DNA of 64,000 nt from Clavelina lepadiformis (lineage: Eukaryota > Chordata > Ascidiacea > Aplousobranchia > Clavelinidae). Location: NCBI RefSeq assembly GCF_947623445.1, contig NC_135243.1, positions 4,032,501-4,096,500 of the forward strand, given 5' to 3'. Below are positions 25,193 through 38,419 of the stretch, piece by piece; the first letter of the stretch is position 1; each line of letters opens with the position of its first letter. A program made the translations under genes and the position numbers. The notes under the pieces were generated by a model that saw only the letters and a program-made list of their open reading frames with translations, searched no databases and was not told the DNA's origin.

Positions 25193-27350
25193 TATTTTTT
25201 CGTTGGTAATTGCACCAAATCAAATGAAACAACAGGTGGTGTTGCTTTATTCACAGGTATTACTTTTAGACTTCCCTTGTGTTAGCAGAATGATATTGGT
25301 GAAATGATGAGAACTTTTTTAAATAAATTGTGCTTTCCGAACGATGTCTTTCGAGCGAAGTTCAAAGCTCACTTTGAAATGTGTCTGGTCGAGGTGAGCT
25401 TATTGAAAAGGGAGCAATCGTCAAAAGCCACCGTGATGAATCCTGTTGCGATGATGTAAGTGTTCAGACGGTGATCAACACCGAACAACAGTAAACTGTG
25501 TGAAGTATGATTTAGGCAAACATTAATTCTCAACATAACTCCATGTTGCCTGTTAATGTCACTATACTGACAAAGTTTAGTAATTGAAATAGTTCTTAAT
25601 TTTGCATTTTAGTGTTTCCTACTTAATTTCCAGATCACGTTGCAGTAAATCGTGTTACACGTCTGAACGAATTAAGATTAGAAGCAAACTTGTTCAATAT
25701 CACCGACGAGCGTTTGGATGAGTTGTGCCACGGTTAGTCTGATCACCAGAAGAACGTTTATATGGGTTTTTGATACCTGGTTGTTGGATTTATGGTATTT
25801 TCTTGTTCAATCTACTTAAGTATAAGCCGCCATCACGCTTCTCCTTGATGTGCTGTTTTATAAGAATTGTCGCCATCGTCCCAGTTGGCTGTTTGTTTAA
25901 TGAGCGTTTAAATAATACCTTTTCATGACAGTTTCATCATGTTACTTTGCACGTGACTAATGTGCATTTTAAGTTTGAAGAAAAAAGTTCCTATCATCTT
26001 TATCTGCACGTGACTAATGTGCATTTGAAATTTGTAAAACTTCTGTTTTGCATCAAGAGATTCTGAATTTTACTTGGCAAGTTGGCATGTGACTAAAGTT
26101 CCTCTAAAATTTGTAAAATTTAAAAAGTTCAATCATTTTAATTTGCACGTGACTAATGTGCATTTAAAATGTTCAAAATCCTGTTCTTGAAAGATTTCTA
26201 TGATTTCAATTTGCGCGTGACTAATGCGCATTTGAAATGCAATATGTAAGTGTTGGAGGCCGTCAGAATATTTTGTACTGATGGTCGTTTAATGTATGTA
26301 AAACGAAGACTTCCATCAAAGATGCTCAATGTGCGTTAACAGTGATGTATGTAAATATCTTAAGTGTTTGCCTCCATCGGTACAATTGTACTGAATGTGC
26401 TTGAAGGTAAAAATTTCAGATTTTTGGAAGTTTTTGCCGCCCTCGTGTGTTTAGAAATTTCTACATGAAGTGTTGAAGTTGCAATAATTATGTTTAAGCC
26501 GCTATCAGTCAAGTTAGTGCTTGATATGTGTGTAACGCTTCGGAAGATATTAGTCATATTATTAAAATTCCTGTATTGTGCAATGGCAATTAATGCTGAT
26601 GACTACTCGATATTCGCAACATGACCAACATAAATATTGTAACATTTCTGAAGTATACCGTTAAAAATTCATGTTAATATCACGTTAGTCTTTAACCATA
26701 TAACTCAACATAATTCAAGTCTTGCGTCGCAATCCAAAGCTTATTCCCGACTTGGTTTGTATTCATGTTTGACTAATTGATGTACAGGTAATTTGCAGGG
26801 CACCCGAAGATAAAGCAGAAAATGTATCCTTACGTTCTTGCAACAGCAATTCTTGGAGTTAAAAAAACTTTGTTTTAACCTGGAACACTTCATATTATCT
26901 TCCACGTTATTAAATTACTTTAAGACAACAAGCATAATTGCAGAATACAGAAGGAACACAAACCTTGCTCAAGAAGTTTATTTTCTAATTACAGTTTTTG
27001 CTTACTTAGTGTATTTACCTTTCTTTTATCACGTTGTTTTCTTGTCTAAGCCCCTTAAGTTGATCATAGAAGCAATTATTGTTATAACATGTAGGCAATA
27101 ACGCAAAGATGAATAGTTAGGATAGCGTATAATTATCAAAAAGTGTTTAATGTTTACTAGGTTGTTTGTTTTAGCAAGCTTGGCAATTTTGACCTGTCCG
27201 ATGCCAATGTAGGATTATTATGACGTCACGATCTAAAAATAGAAAGACTTGCAGTACTAGAATTGATTCCAATTTAGCACGGTACAGGTATTACAGAGAT
27301 TAATACAGGTATTACAGGTACTACAGTTATTATAGCTATTACAGGTCATA
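25142..27350 (+). repeat. Module 10 (plus)
   Basis: This is the inverted partner of module 4. Block X is at about 25,290-25,455, ending in GATGAT|GTAAGT at 25,456. Block Y is at about 25,620-25,745 behind TTAATTTCCAG. The reduced E-box array is at about 25,945-26,235, and a CREB-type TGACGTCA at 27,221 mirrors 8,613. Block X is open here as MMRTFLNKLCFPNDVF..., a frame that differs from the longest frame of the partner. Confidence 0.65.
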
Positions 27351-27639
27351 TTACATAATGTGCATAATGTAAAGTGATAATGCACAAATAATAATTTTTG
27401 TTGTTATAATTTGTTATACTGGTCATTTAGTCAGCATTTTCCGGGCCAACGTAATAAAATTTCATTAATGTATTTTAATAACGTTTAGATCTACAACAAG
27501 TACAGTCGTGGTGAAAAGCTTAAATCCATTTATCAACCTTCTGATTTCGACTATAAAATGTACTTGTTTCTTTGTTAAAAACTAAAAAACCTGGTAATCA
27601 ATGTGGATATTACAAATATCTAACGTTTTTATACATTCA

Positions 27640-29626
27640 TCCCAAAGTTTAACGCAAGCTGATTGGAAGAAAAAAAATTCTGTTTGTATTACAGTCTAAT
27701 AATTTAATACTATAATAGGCGGTGGAAGAAAACGAATAGCAGTAAGTAGCAGATGAATTAGAGCTGATGCAATATGTTTTGCAATAAAATGAAAATTTTT
27801 TTAATTCAGTTCCATTTGACAACTGTTGGACAACTTGTTTGACAACTGTTTGCTGTAGTTTTAAAAGTTTCATGAAAATTATGGCTCAAATCCAACCTAA
27901 ATCATATTGAAAGTTTACCACCGGTTGCTGACAAATACCATAGTTATAAGCATCAATAAAGAAAAGCTGATGAGGATAGTTACAACTTTAAATATTTTTT
28001 TATATTTTATTTGTAATGGCAGTTTTGTTCAAATTCAGATAAAGGTGAACTTCACATGGAGGCAAACACTTATTTCTGACATTTGGAAGTGTTTACAAAA
28101 ATTAAACGCACATCACAGTAAATGGAGAATAATTGTTACAATATTCACTGGTCTCGTGGCAGCAAAAATTTACTAATCACAATGTTTGATATCTACAGAT
28201 AATATATACATGTATTGGACAGTGGGGGACAACAGCAACTATGTACATTTACCCGCACAAGTACAACACGGATCATGTATCACAGGTTGATTTAAGCAAA
28301 TTCTATATATGATTGCAAATTAATGGGAAGCTCTACATTATGTGGAAGAAATCACTCATGTTACACAAACTGAATGGCAGTTGGCTGGCATTGGAAAGTA
28401 TTTACAGAAGTCAAATGTACATCAATCACGGTACAGAAAAATTACCTGTATGATGGCGGTAAAACACTTAAAAACGCACGTTACTTATTTTTTGTTAACT
28501 TTGAAAGGCAAAAACTTTAAAACGCACTCGATCAAAACTATTTACACTTGTTCATTGCAAATGGCTTCTTCGTAGTGGCGGTGACGACGCAGTAGAGAGA
28601 AAATGGTTTGATGGCTGAAGGCAAGACATTTACATAACTGTTTACAGGGCGGATTAACCACGCATTAATCCGCACAGCAAGCACAAAGAGCGAAGTTGCT
28701 TGCCGGTAGCTAGGAAAGGCTTGTGTGGTGGATGCAGATATTAATACATAGAACGTCAAATATGTACAAACACTTATGGACATAACGACCAGCCATCAGT
28801 AACCTAACAACAAGAAATGTTGCTAGGAAATGGTGATCAGACTCGAACACTCTGCAAGACATCTGAACAAGTTTGCTTCTACTCTCGGTTCATTTAGGCT
28901 GAAAAAGATCTGCTTCAGTGATCTAAAAAAACAAGTCACACGATGCAATGACGATACGAGAGTGACAATAAAACAAAACTCAGTTCGTGCATTTCAATCA
29001 ACTCACGTTTCCCAACTTCCATATGTTCCATACATTTGTATCATCGAGATACATAAGACAAATCACGGTGGTCATTAACGATTGCACTCTTCTCAAGGTC
29101 ACCTTAACCTGTGTGGAAGGCAGATTATGGCAGCTGCGAAATTCGCCAAATCACGTTTGGAAATCACGCCCAATTCAAACAATCATCATTTCACCAACAT
29201 TCTACTGTAAAAAAGTAACAGGAAATTGGATTGTGTTTCGTTTAACAGTTTATTCTGCGTTATCTTAAGGCTGGATATATATGAAACCAACACCAGAATA
29301 ACCACTCTAATAAGCGACTCGTTCTGAACTATACAAACTTGTTCAAATAATTCTGCAACTAATGAAGTCGGCAAAATGTATTTCACTCAAACCCCATGAG
29401 AAGTAAAAGAAAAATAACTTCCATTTCACTAACAATCAATCCACTATGCTTTACATGTAATATCTGACACGTACTGATTTGGCCTGAAACAAATCTGCAA
29501 ACTACAGTAGGTTGCGTATTTGCTAAATCAAACCTTATATAAAGTAACACGTGGTCGAAAGAATTTGAAAAGATCCGAATTAATCAACGTGGTCCGCTTT
29601 CACATGAATGCGTGGAATGTTAAAAT
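27640..29626 (-). repeat. Module 11 (minus)
   Basis: This is the inverted partner of module 1 without the transposon insertions. The head element is at 29,579-29,626, block X at about 29,010-29,215 and block Y at about 28,825-28,895 (GAACAAGTTTGCTTCTACTC). The body has GATGGCGGTAAAACAC and related repeats. It gives the reference (empty-site) state for the 1,214-2,120 and 4,096-4,453 insertions. Confidence 0.65.
29579..29626 (-). promoter_or_regulatory. Head element 11 (minus)
   Basis: Mirror copy of head element 1 (AATTAATCAACGTGG, then CACATGAATGCGTGG, then AATGTTAAAA). A minus-strand TATA-like string lies at about 29,536. Confidence 0.6.
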
Positions 29627-30176
29627 CATTTAAAGTGAGTTCAATCAAATGCTTGTTCAAAATTTTAACAAAACATTTCTCTTGGTTGGAATTGCCAACG
29701 TTCTTTAAAGCAATGCTGAATTGTCGAATTTCAAAGTAAAAGCAGAAACCAAGTAAATGTCATAAAACATACACTTCTCATTGCATAAAGTATCATATCT
29801 ACGTAAAATTCACAAGTGTTTTTAGTAAAGTGTTCCATTCCCATTATTGTACACATCAATGTAGTACACACATTGGCGTCAGAATACACATCAGAATATA
29901 CTTACAGCATACACATAGCGAACCATTTGTTAAGTTAAAGTAATCAAATTAAAGTTCATAGTTTAATAACCACCCACTCCGCAAAAAATAAAGATGTTGT
30001 CGTTTAGAAGATGAAAGTAATTTCCCAACTTCAGTTTTAATATTATTTAAATTGGTATGATTGGATGCTGCTGGCATGCGTACACCCATCGCTTCACCTG
30101 CATGATCAAGTCTCTGCTTTAAAGTCAGACGTCGTTTTGTATTCTTTCAAGAAGTTCTAACGTAGTATTGACACTG

Positions 30177-30390
30177 ACAGATGGCCTAGTGGTTAGTACT
30201 ACCGCCTTTTTTGCGGGGAAGCTCGAGCTCAATTCTTGGATCGTATGATACCAAAGCGGAATTGTATGCGGTCTCGGATGGTGTTGGGTTCGGGATTAAG
30301 TTGAAAAAATGTCAGCCCGATTCGAGCTAGATTATTGAGCATTTGATGCTTGAGGCGAATTATTTCTGCAATTACTGCTAACATGATGGT
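30177..30390 (+). mobile_element. tRNA-derived SINE (right arm copy)
   Basis: The tRNA-like head is at 30,177-30,258, with box A-type ATGGCCTAGTGGTTAG and box B-type GAGCTCAATTCTT. The body matches the reversed copy at 100-301. Confidence 0.7.
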
Positions 30391-30799
30391 TCAACTCACA
30401 CTCTTACAGTTCTGTTTACTTTGCGAGAATAATAGTTTAAGAATAAAACTGTTGCGCTTTTTATGACGCTGTTTACAGCCTTGTTACATCATACTCCGAC
30501 TTCTGTAAAGTTTGTTCTGTAATTGTCCTGGTTCGGTTGCGTCGGACAAAAAAGTTGTTTTGGAAATCAGTGTATGATGTTAAATCGTGAAACTTCCTGA
30601 CAAAGTAATTTTGGTGACGTTATCACGTCGGAAAGCCATCAAATTAACCATTGATCAGTAATCAACCATCAAAGCGTAAAGAAGCTTGAAGGTTGCGAGT
30701 GAAGGATGAATGAGTCGGCTTGAAAGCAAGAAATTTAAAAAGTTTGAACGGTGGTTTGCTGTACCATTTTGGAATCATGTGTTTCAGAGGTGGATGAAA

Positions 30800-32640
30800 A
30801 TCTTTAAGCAGAGTATTCCAAGTTTTAACTTCCAAGCACCTTATAACAAAGTGAAGGAATTATTTCAAATTTATGTATCATTTCCTTAACCAAGAGCACA
30901 TCTAATATGCATAGTTGGAGTTTTGGTTGGAAATTGTTAGGTCTGTGATGTCCGATACAAAGTGACTATTCATGATTTCCGACCAATGTGGCAAACACCA
31001 GCTTGTCAGTGGCCTAATGTGATACTAAAGCTAAATACCAAAAGGTTATACTAAAGATACTATTAAGAACGCGCAAATACCGAAACCATCAAATGTAATA
31101 GCACGTATATTTTATTTCCGTTTCAAGGCAGTATATGAGGCTTTGGCAGTGAAATATTGAAAGCATTGCCAGCACAAATATTGACTTTTGCAATGACGGC
31201 TTGCACTTGTGAACGTAGAACATGCTTTAAGCAAGAAATTGACCCAAAGATGGCATAAGCTTAGACAATACCGACACAAATACATTACTACACCAATACT
31301 AACTATATACAGGGAGGCATTTTCATTGAAATCTCAACAAAATATCTAAAAATGCTGAAACTTTTGTGATGGCCGTTAATGTTACGCAAACAAAAAACAA
31401 AATTACCAATAACATGATTATTTACAGGTTGTAGATGATAGCAGCAGAGTTCTCATCTAGAGGTCTGTGGTCAAACGACGTATGTAAATGTTAAAAGCAT
31501 CAAGTAGAGAACAATCAAATGGATTTAACGGCGGCAAACACTTATTATTTACACATTAAACGCACACCAGTAACAAACTTCCTTGTTGCTGATGGCGACA
31601 TCTTGTCAGCAAGCAATACTGATACCAACAAGCATTACGACACTGGAGATCAAAGAGTAACTGCATGTCTTCAGATTCCAATCCAAAAACGACGTAAATA
31701 TTCGGACCAGCTTAATCCACCGTGGCTTGTTGTTCTGTAACATGAAACTAAAGCGAATAAAACATCTTCTACGGCAAACAATTCTTGAAATATATTTTGA
31801 ACTACCGGACTGTCTGGAAACCAGATGTTTAATTTCAGACACACCCAGCATTGGGAGACAACCAATATAAGTATTAAAAGAGGAAAATTGCACTAACATG
31901 AATCATTCCAAATACTTTCCGTATTCTTTATTTCTTCTGGTGCCAATTTGTGCTAACGGATAACCGTTGACGATTGCACTCTTTTCAACAAGGTCATCTT
32001 TACAAGCTTGTAATAGGGGCATTTCAATAGCAAACTTAAACTCACCTACATTGATATCTTCAACAGGATTCCAAAAGTAAGTTACGTTTAACTTTCGCGA
32101 TGAACATGCATTTTAAACTGAGCCTCAAATGATCACAGCAGTTGGACTACACGTTGACTATATTCATTCAGCGCCAGATAAAAAGCAAAAACATGTGTAA
32201 ATCGTCAAATTTGGGAACCTGTTATTTCAAAAAAATTTGTGACGGTTAACGTTGCAGTGCAAGCTTAAATGTAATTCCAAGGAACAAGCAATCGGTTCTA
32301 ACGTCAGAGATCTCAGACAAATACTTGCAAATTTGCCTTAAATACAAAAGCAAAGAATCCGTTATCTTACTTTACCATAGTTTTATTTGATTTCTCAAGC
32401 AGAAATTTTGTTGATTGCAAAAGTTGATCCCCGTTTGAACATTTTTACATCATGGAGACACAAGTTATCTCGGTGGTTTCGGCTAATGCATGTTTTTCAA
32501 AAAGATAATCTTTGCCAGTGTGGAACTGAGAGGCATTTCAGCTGTTAAATGTGCTGAACGACATCGTTTGGAAAGATTTATAAAACTACATAAATTAGAA
32601 ACAAGTACTTCATGATTTCACCAAAACCCTGTAAAAGTTG
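30800..32640 (-). repeat. Headless module (minus), arm of a second inverted repeat
   Basis: Bases 30,800-32,040 are the reverse complement of 40,640-41,830 (for example GATTTAACGGCGGCAAACAC at 31,521 and its reverse near 41,160). A block X-like string lies at about 32,480-32,640, with CATCGTTTGGAAAG and ATGATTTCACCAA. No head element is found upstream of it. The frame at 31,519-31,740 is repeated in the partner arm (41,176-40,949) but loses its 3-prime part there. Confidence 0.6.
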
Positions 32641-32940
32641 GTCTAAACTAGTTGGTCACATTGAAGGTAAAAATGTCGATAACTTTACTCCAATTGTTTG
32701 CGTCAAGTCAATGTGATATGATTTTGCAGAATTTATAAACTTATTTTAAAATCCGGTTATTTTTAAGGGACATTTATACAGAAAAGTCGCTGTATGGTGA
32801 GTGCTGCACCTAGTTCCACTTATACTTTATGAGCTTGGGGCTGCATGCCAAAGCAATTCAGCAAGTAGCGAAAATGTAACGATTTTAATGTATATCACTA
32901 AAACATCGAAAAACATATGACGAAGACAAGTGATCTATTA

Positions 32941-34948
32941 CACTGGCCTGCATTTTTCAACTTTAAAATTTTTTCTTCACTAAAAACATGCAAATATAGC
33001 TAATTTTGGGGCGCTGATTCCAAATCTGTGGTCCGTTTTATTGTAGCACATCAGGTTTTTGAGATAACTGTTACACGTCATATAGCGTTTTTGGTGAATA
33101 ATCGCAAATAATGTACAAGCTTGACTCGAAAAAATTCACAGTTTGCACAGAATTTTTACACATCTTTGTCTTCTTATGATAATTAACAATAAAGAGTTTT
33201 GAAATATGACAGCAATAACGATATAATCCGGTAAAATGATTATTATTGAAAACACAGCGGTTCACTACCTCGGTATCTATTTTATTGAAAATGCGCGTCT
33301 ACCTGATTTTCTCACATATTTAGTAGAGTCTTCACTTTTAAGACACCAGCAGTAGTCAGCAATCATGATGACATTCCACTTACCCTGATAGCGTTCCTCC
33401 ATCACCATTATCTCCCGGTGAAAACGTTCACCTTGTTCCTCACTAAACGTCCCACAGTTATCTGGATAGTAGTCTAGGTGGGAGGGTAAAAAGTGCATTT
33501 TGACGCTCATCCTACCCCAAGTTTTTGTAAGGCATCGAGCATATCTGTAATAAGCTGTTTGTAATTGGAGGCTCCGTTATTTCCATGGAACTGCTGGATA
33601 ACAGCTTTTAACCCCTTCCAGGCTTGCAATTCCGTTATAGACTTTTTTTTCGAAATCTTCATCCTTCAACAGTTCTCTGATTTGAGGTCCAGTGAAAATA
33701 CCTGCTTGCAGCTTAGCTTCGGATAAAGACGAAAACTTTTCTTGCAAGTACCTAAATCCTTCTCCGTATTTGTCCATACCTTTCACAAAGTTTTTCATGC
33801 ACTCAAACTTGATGTGCAAGGGCGGTAAAAAAAACTTTTGCTGGAGCAACAAGAGGATGTGCCTTTACATTCTTAGATCCAGGCAGAAACTCATCTCTTG
33901 CTGGCCACAATTTCCGAGTAAACTGTCCGAGAGATAAAGAAAACAGGGAAATTTAGTGTAGTATAGTATGAGAGCTACAACTTTTAAATCAGCACATATC
34001 AACCAGTTATGCTCTTGGTACTTTATCATTTGCAACAGGATTTCTATGTCTTCATACGTTTCTGACATCACAGTAAAACGTGCAACAGGTACTGATGGCA
34101 CAGTTTGCCCATTGTACCACAACACAGCTTTCATGCTCGTCTTCCAAGAATCTATGAACAGTCTCCAATGTTCTGCTGAATATGATATCCTAAATGTTTC
34201 ATTAACTAAACCCTGAACATTCTTCAAAAAACCAGAATATTTTCTTTACTAAAAAATTCTGTAAATTTTTTCTTTCTGTGGCGGAACCACGCAAAACTTG
34301 TTCCCTTTTCTAGAAGATTCTTTTCCTTTAATCTTCATGCTAGAAGTTGTGCATATTCTTTTGAAAGATATAACTCTCTTGTGAGATCATTCAGCTGAGT
34401 TTGTGAAAACATCTTTGGAGAGTCATCGTTTATTCCTTCCTGATAGTGCTCTCCATCACCTGCACTTCTTTCAGATTCTGAGGAGCTTTGCATCTCTGTT
34501 AGAGGATTCGGCACAGGAATTTCATCACAATGTGGTACAGGCCTCAATGCTGACTTTAAATTAGGGTACTTGATATTGGATTTGTTTCTTCTGTTAAACC
34601 CCTTAATACACCATACAAAAATAACAGTCATTGCGATGTTTTTTTTGCTCCCTACATACCGTAGGAACGCCAAAGGGAAGGTCCTTGAGTTTTTTATGGT
34701 ACCACATACGTAGCTTTGATGCACATACGTAGCTCGTTGTGATAACAAAATTTATCTTGATAAATTATATCCTTTTGACAAAAAAGTGGGTAGTTAAACG
34801 TAAAAGCGAAAAATTATGCGGTTTTTCGACCGTAACTTTAAAACCTGATGTGACAGCCAAAAAAGGATGGCATTTTTGAAATCAGCGCACCAAAATTAGC
34901 TAGAAAACGTTGGCATCATACAAAATAAAATTTTCATGCAGACCAGTG
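32941..34948 (-). mobile_element. Degenerate 2-kb DNA transposon with CACTG ends
   Basis: The element begins CACTGGCCTGCAT and ends ATGCAGACCAGTG. The inverted ends extend about 120 bp with gaps (TAGCTAATTTTGG at 33,000 and its reverse at 34,890). TTA stands on both sides (32,938-32,940 and 34,949-34,951). Minus-strand blocks between 34,748 and 33,277 match a protein family found in many copies in arthropod and cnidarian genomes. Recognisable stretches include EHWRLFIDSWK, HNWLICADLKVVA, LPPLHIKFECMKNFVKG, GERFHREI and RYQGKW...DYCW. The coding region is broken in several places and is a fossil. The ends suggest the CACTA-like (CMC) group, but the 3-bp TTA duplication also fits Harbinger-type insertion, so the superfamily is open. 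Confidence 0.8.
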
Positions 34949-35109
34949 TTATTTACAAACTGTTGGCAATTACTACATTGACCTAATAAGAAACTTTTAT
35001 ACAATAATGAGCGAAAACATGTAGTTTTTTTTGAAAAATCTTGCTCCATGTTAATAGTTACTCGTTGAAAAGAATGTGAGAAGAATATAAATATTTATCG
35101 TGGACGGCT

Positions 35110-35185
35110 GGGGCTGTCGGTTAGACGTGTTGAATCCTACGATCATACTAGGTTGGTTCCAACCATTTAATGACAGGCTTAACAT
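35110..35185 (+). repeat. tRNA-like SINE remnant
   Basis: GGGGCTGTCGGTTAGACG resembles a box A and GGTTGGTTCCAACC a box B, about 35 bases apart. No body or tail is clear. Confidence 0.35.
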
Positions 35186-35189
35186 TTTT

Positions 35190-38100
35190 AAACACTGCAT
35201 AATAAATAAACACCTACATGATAATAAACAAATTTTTGGTATATTATGAAATCACCGATATTTGAAGCAGCTTAAACGCTCATCAGCACAAATACTAATT
35301 CATCTATTTGCAGCTTACATATAAAAACTTGCATGTTTCAAAACCTCATCCACCAATTTACAGTTCATGTATTTTCCTGATGGAAGCATACCATTATTCA
35401 ACTGCCAAACTACTACATATTATTAACTATACCTTCTCTATGCGTATACTTATATAGGAAAATGCCTTCTGATTTAAGACCAAATTATTTTTGGATTTAC
35501 CCCACGCTTTAACACAAACTAGTCCGAATGTGGATCTGATGTGGACTAATTTTTAAAATAATGACAAAGTTAAATGTGAATAAACTTATTTGATGGCAGC
35601 ACACACTTACTATTTGCATTTATATACGCAAATATCAACCTGAAGCAATTACTTCCTGATGGCTACTTTCCACAATCACAAAAAAAATTGTCTGGTGGCG
35701 GCTTAACACATATAAATTAAGTCAAGCAAAACAAAGATATTTTGATAGCTCCAAGTTTCCAAGCTATACAAAGATGTTATACCCACAATATGTACAAAAA
35801 CTTGCTGATAAAGGTAGAAAACCAAAATATTCGTAAAAAATGCAAGCAACATTTTCGACAATAGCAGGGAAATGTTACCCTTGTGGGCCATAATTAAATT
35901 GAACAGCCAAACCCCAGCTAGTGGAAACATTTGGATAATTATAAATAAATTCATATATATATTTGGTAATATAAAACAACGGTTTAATCACGGTGTTTAA
36001 AAGTTTATCATAGGTCGTATATTTTTTGGTAAAGGCAAGTGACGTATGATTGCTTTTTTCTTTTATTTTACATTTATAAGAAATGAAAGTTTATTTTAAT
36101 CAATTTTGCTTCAATACAATTGTACATTTGTTGCCAATGGTTTGATTGTTTCGTCCCAGGCGTGTTATTTGTGTCATCACTTCGCTTGATTTTAACATTC
36201 CACGCGTTCATGTGATACCGCCGGCAAGCTACGTTAATTGGTATTCTTTCCGCTGGTTATTGTATCCTTTAAAATGTCATTTAACTCGTGGAGTTGGTTT
36301 ATTCGCAGGTATTACAAGTAGTCGCTTCTTGTGCTTTTTCAATACAGCCGCAATGTTTAAGAAACTTGTGTTCAATGTTTACAGATCTATATTGGTGAAA
36401 TGATGAAATGTTATTGATTTGTGTAGTTTCATAAATCTTTCCAAACGATGTCGTTCAGTTACTTACGAAGCTACATCGCAAGTGTGTCAACAAGATGATT
36501 TGTGTAACGATGATTGAAGACGAAGATTAACAAATGGTGAAGCTAAAATCAACACATTTTTAACAGGCAAAGCTGAAAATTAAATGAATATGAATTCTTT
36601 GTGTTATGTCCATTTTGTTGCTTTTCAGGTTTAAATGAATGGATTTTGTAGCACGACTGAACAACCCGAGGGTAGAAACAATCTGGTTCAATTACCTCGC
36701 AGCCTGTTTGGATTGGAAAGAATTCTGATCGCCAATTCATCCAAGCTTCAACTTTCTTTGCAGTTGGTTGGTTGGGGTTTGTTGATTGGTTCTGGTACTG
36801 ATTTGGTGTCTGTATTGGCTGTAATTGATATTATAGCAAATACTGCCAACATGCCATTTCCTAAATTTCAAGTGTTTTTGCACTCCATCTTTAAATGCTT
36901 GAAAATTGCTTTTTACTTTCATTAAGTCTTGGGCCGCCATCAGAAGTTTTGTGACTGATGCGCGTTAAATGTTTAAGCTCAGGCCCCCGTAAGGTCAATG
37001 ACCTAATGGAGTTTTGATGTTTTTATTGTTGGTGTTGTACTGTCTGTCCTGAAAACCACCCCGTTAAGAAAGTTCCAGTATTTACAGAGCAATCAATTTA
37101 TTGAAATGCTTGAGAATACCTCCCGGTGCTCGATGTGCGGTTAATTGTAAATACTGTACATATTGGTGTCAAACCGCCATCACACCACTGTTCTGTCCCC
37201 AGTAAAATGTTATTTTATGCGAAGTCTCACTGCCCAGACCAAACATTATTTGTGTTTGCTTTGTGTTAACTATTTCTATATATTATAGTAACTATCAGAC
37301 GCCATGAAACCCGATATGTTGTTTTTGATGTTCGTGATATTCCTATGTATCAGCCGCCAACGTGCAAATTGTGCCAAAATGTAAACTGCCAAAGTAATTA
37401 GTATTAGTGCTGTGTGGTTTGTATGTTAGCTGCCAATATTTTATGTTATTTCTATAACAACTGCAATAAAATATTGTAACAAGTATATTGCTCAGAATTT
37501 CATCATCAATAAGCGGCAATGGTAATGCGAATGATTTATTTACTGGATATGCTTCCCTGGTGCCATGTTTGCAGCTGTCGTTTATTACTTGGCCGAAAGA
37601 CCAGAGTTATGGATGTCGCTTTATGACGTCATTCAAATTTCAGTTAAACGCAACGTTTAAACGGCCACCGAACTTTTCGTTTAATTTGAATCTATCATTT
37701 AGCGTACAATAAAATCCAAATTGAAAAATGCCAGATTACAATTATGAATTCTTAGAGAAGTGATGAGTTGTAAAAGGTTTTATTAAGGAGATTCCAGTAA
37801 GACCTCTACAGATTCTAACTTTATACTCGACACGTTCAGTGCTGTTGAGCAGTTCAGTTCAGCCCTTCAGCGCTTTAACTGCTTTTTGTGAAAATTATCA
37901 TTCCATGGAAATCAGCTCGAACCATTGTTGCCTTCACACCACATGGCCGATGGCCACACATAACAGTTAAAGTGGCCTGCAAATGGTAAAAGCATTACAT
38001 TGATTGTGGTACATTTATCATGTCTTGTGGTACATTAATAACAACAGTGATCATTAATTATATCAGACAAACCATTTCCTAGTGCTCTTTAGTTAACAGT

Positions 38101-38400
38101 TATATTTCGGTTTTTGTTGTTAATATTCATATAATTGGTTATTTCTTGGTTGTTTTGTTTTTGTTGTTGTCTTTTTGTTGTTGTCTTTTTGTTTTGTTTT
38201 GTTTTTGTTTTCGTTTACTGTCCTTGGAAGGGTAATTACCATTGTTACTCCTGATTCAATCCTGCCAATACACAATTTTGAAAAGTTCAGCGTTTTTAGC
38301 AATCATACATTGAATTTTCTTTAATACCAACCCGTGATAGTTATTAGTGTTGTACTTGTTCGGATAATTGTATCTGGTTGCTGTTGTCCGTGTAATGTCG
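35190..38400 (+). repeat. Module 12 (plus) with upstream flank
   Basis: This is the reverse complement of 4,456-7,080. Block X is at about 36,375-36,520 and block Y at about 36,620-36,740 behind TTGCTTTTCAG. The body continues to 38,400, where it is abruptly joined to the headless copy at 38,420. About 600 bp at 35,300-35,880 is extra relative to the left copy. A T/G-rich simple stretch lies at 38,145-38,215. Confidence 0.65.
36190..36240 (+). promoter_or_regulatory. Head element 12 (plus), best consensus copy
   Basis: TTTTAACATTCCACGCG, then TTCATGTGATACCGCCGG, then CAAGCTACGTTAATTGG. The upstream flank from 36,157 (CCAGGCGTGTTATTTGTG) is shared with heads 8, 10, 4 and 13, so the conserved block is nearer 90-100 bp in these copies. 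Confidence 0.7.
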
Positions 38401-38419
38401 AATGCATGTTGTCGAAACA

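Larger units (their letters stand above)
1..30472. repeat. Large composite inverted repeat
   Basis: The first bases of the window are the reverse complement of bases ending at 30,472. The match continues inward: 1-3,830 pairs with 27,640-30,472 and 8,480-11,490 pairs with 24,510-27,350. Between these blocks the left arm carries about 4.4 kb (two extra modules, 4,456-8,430) that the right arm lacks. Hand alignment of 2,131-2,413 with 28,987-29,268 gives about 14 differences in 282 bases, so roughly 95% identity there; other parts are clearly lower. The left arm may continue beyond the window edge. Divergence between arms argues against a simple assembly artefact. Confidence 0.85.

Noticed and set aside
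26838-27101. An 87-codon hydrophobic plus frame
   Set aside because: The mirrored region near 8,800-8,930 does not keep the frame. Hydrophobicity follows from T-rich sequence.
31519-31740. A 73-codon frame repeated in the other arm (40,949-41,176)
   Set aside because: Only the first part is shared, and it overlaps the GGCGGCAAACAC body repeat. No start context, splice sites or family support it.
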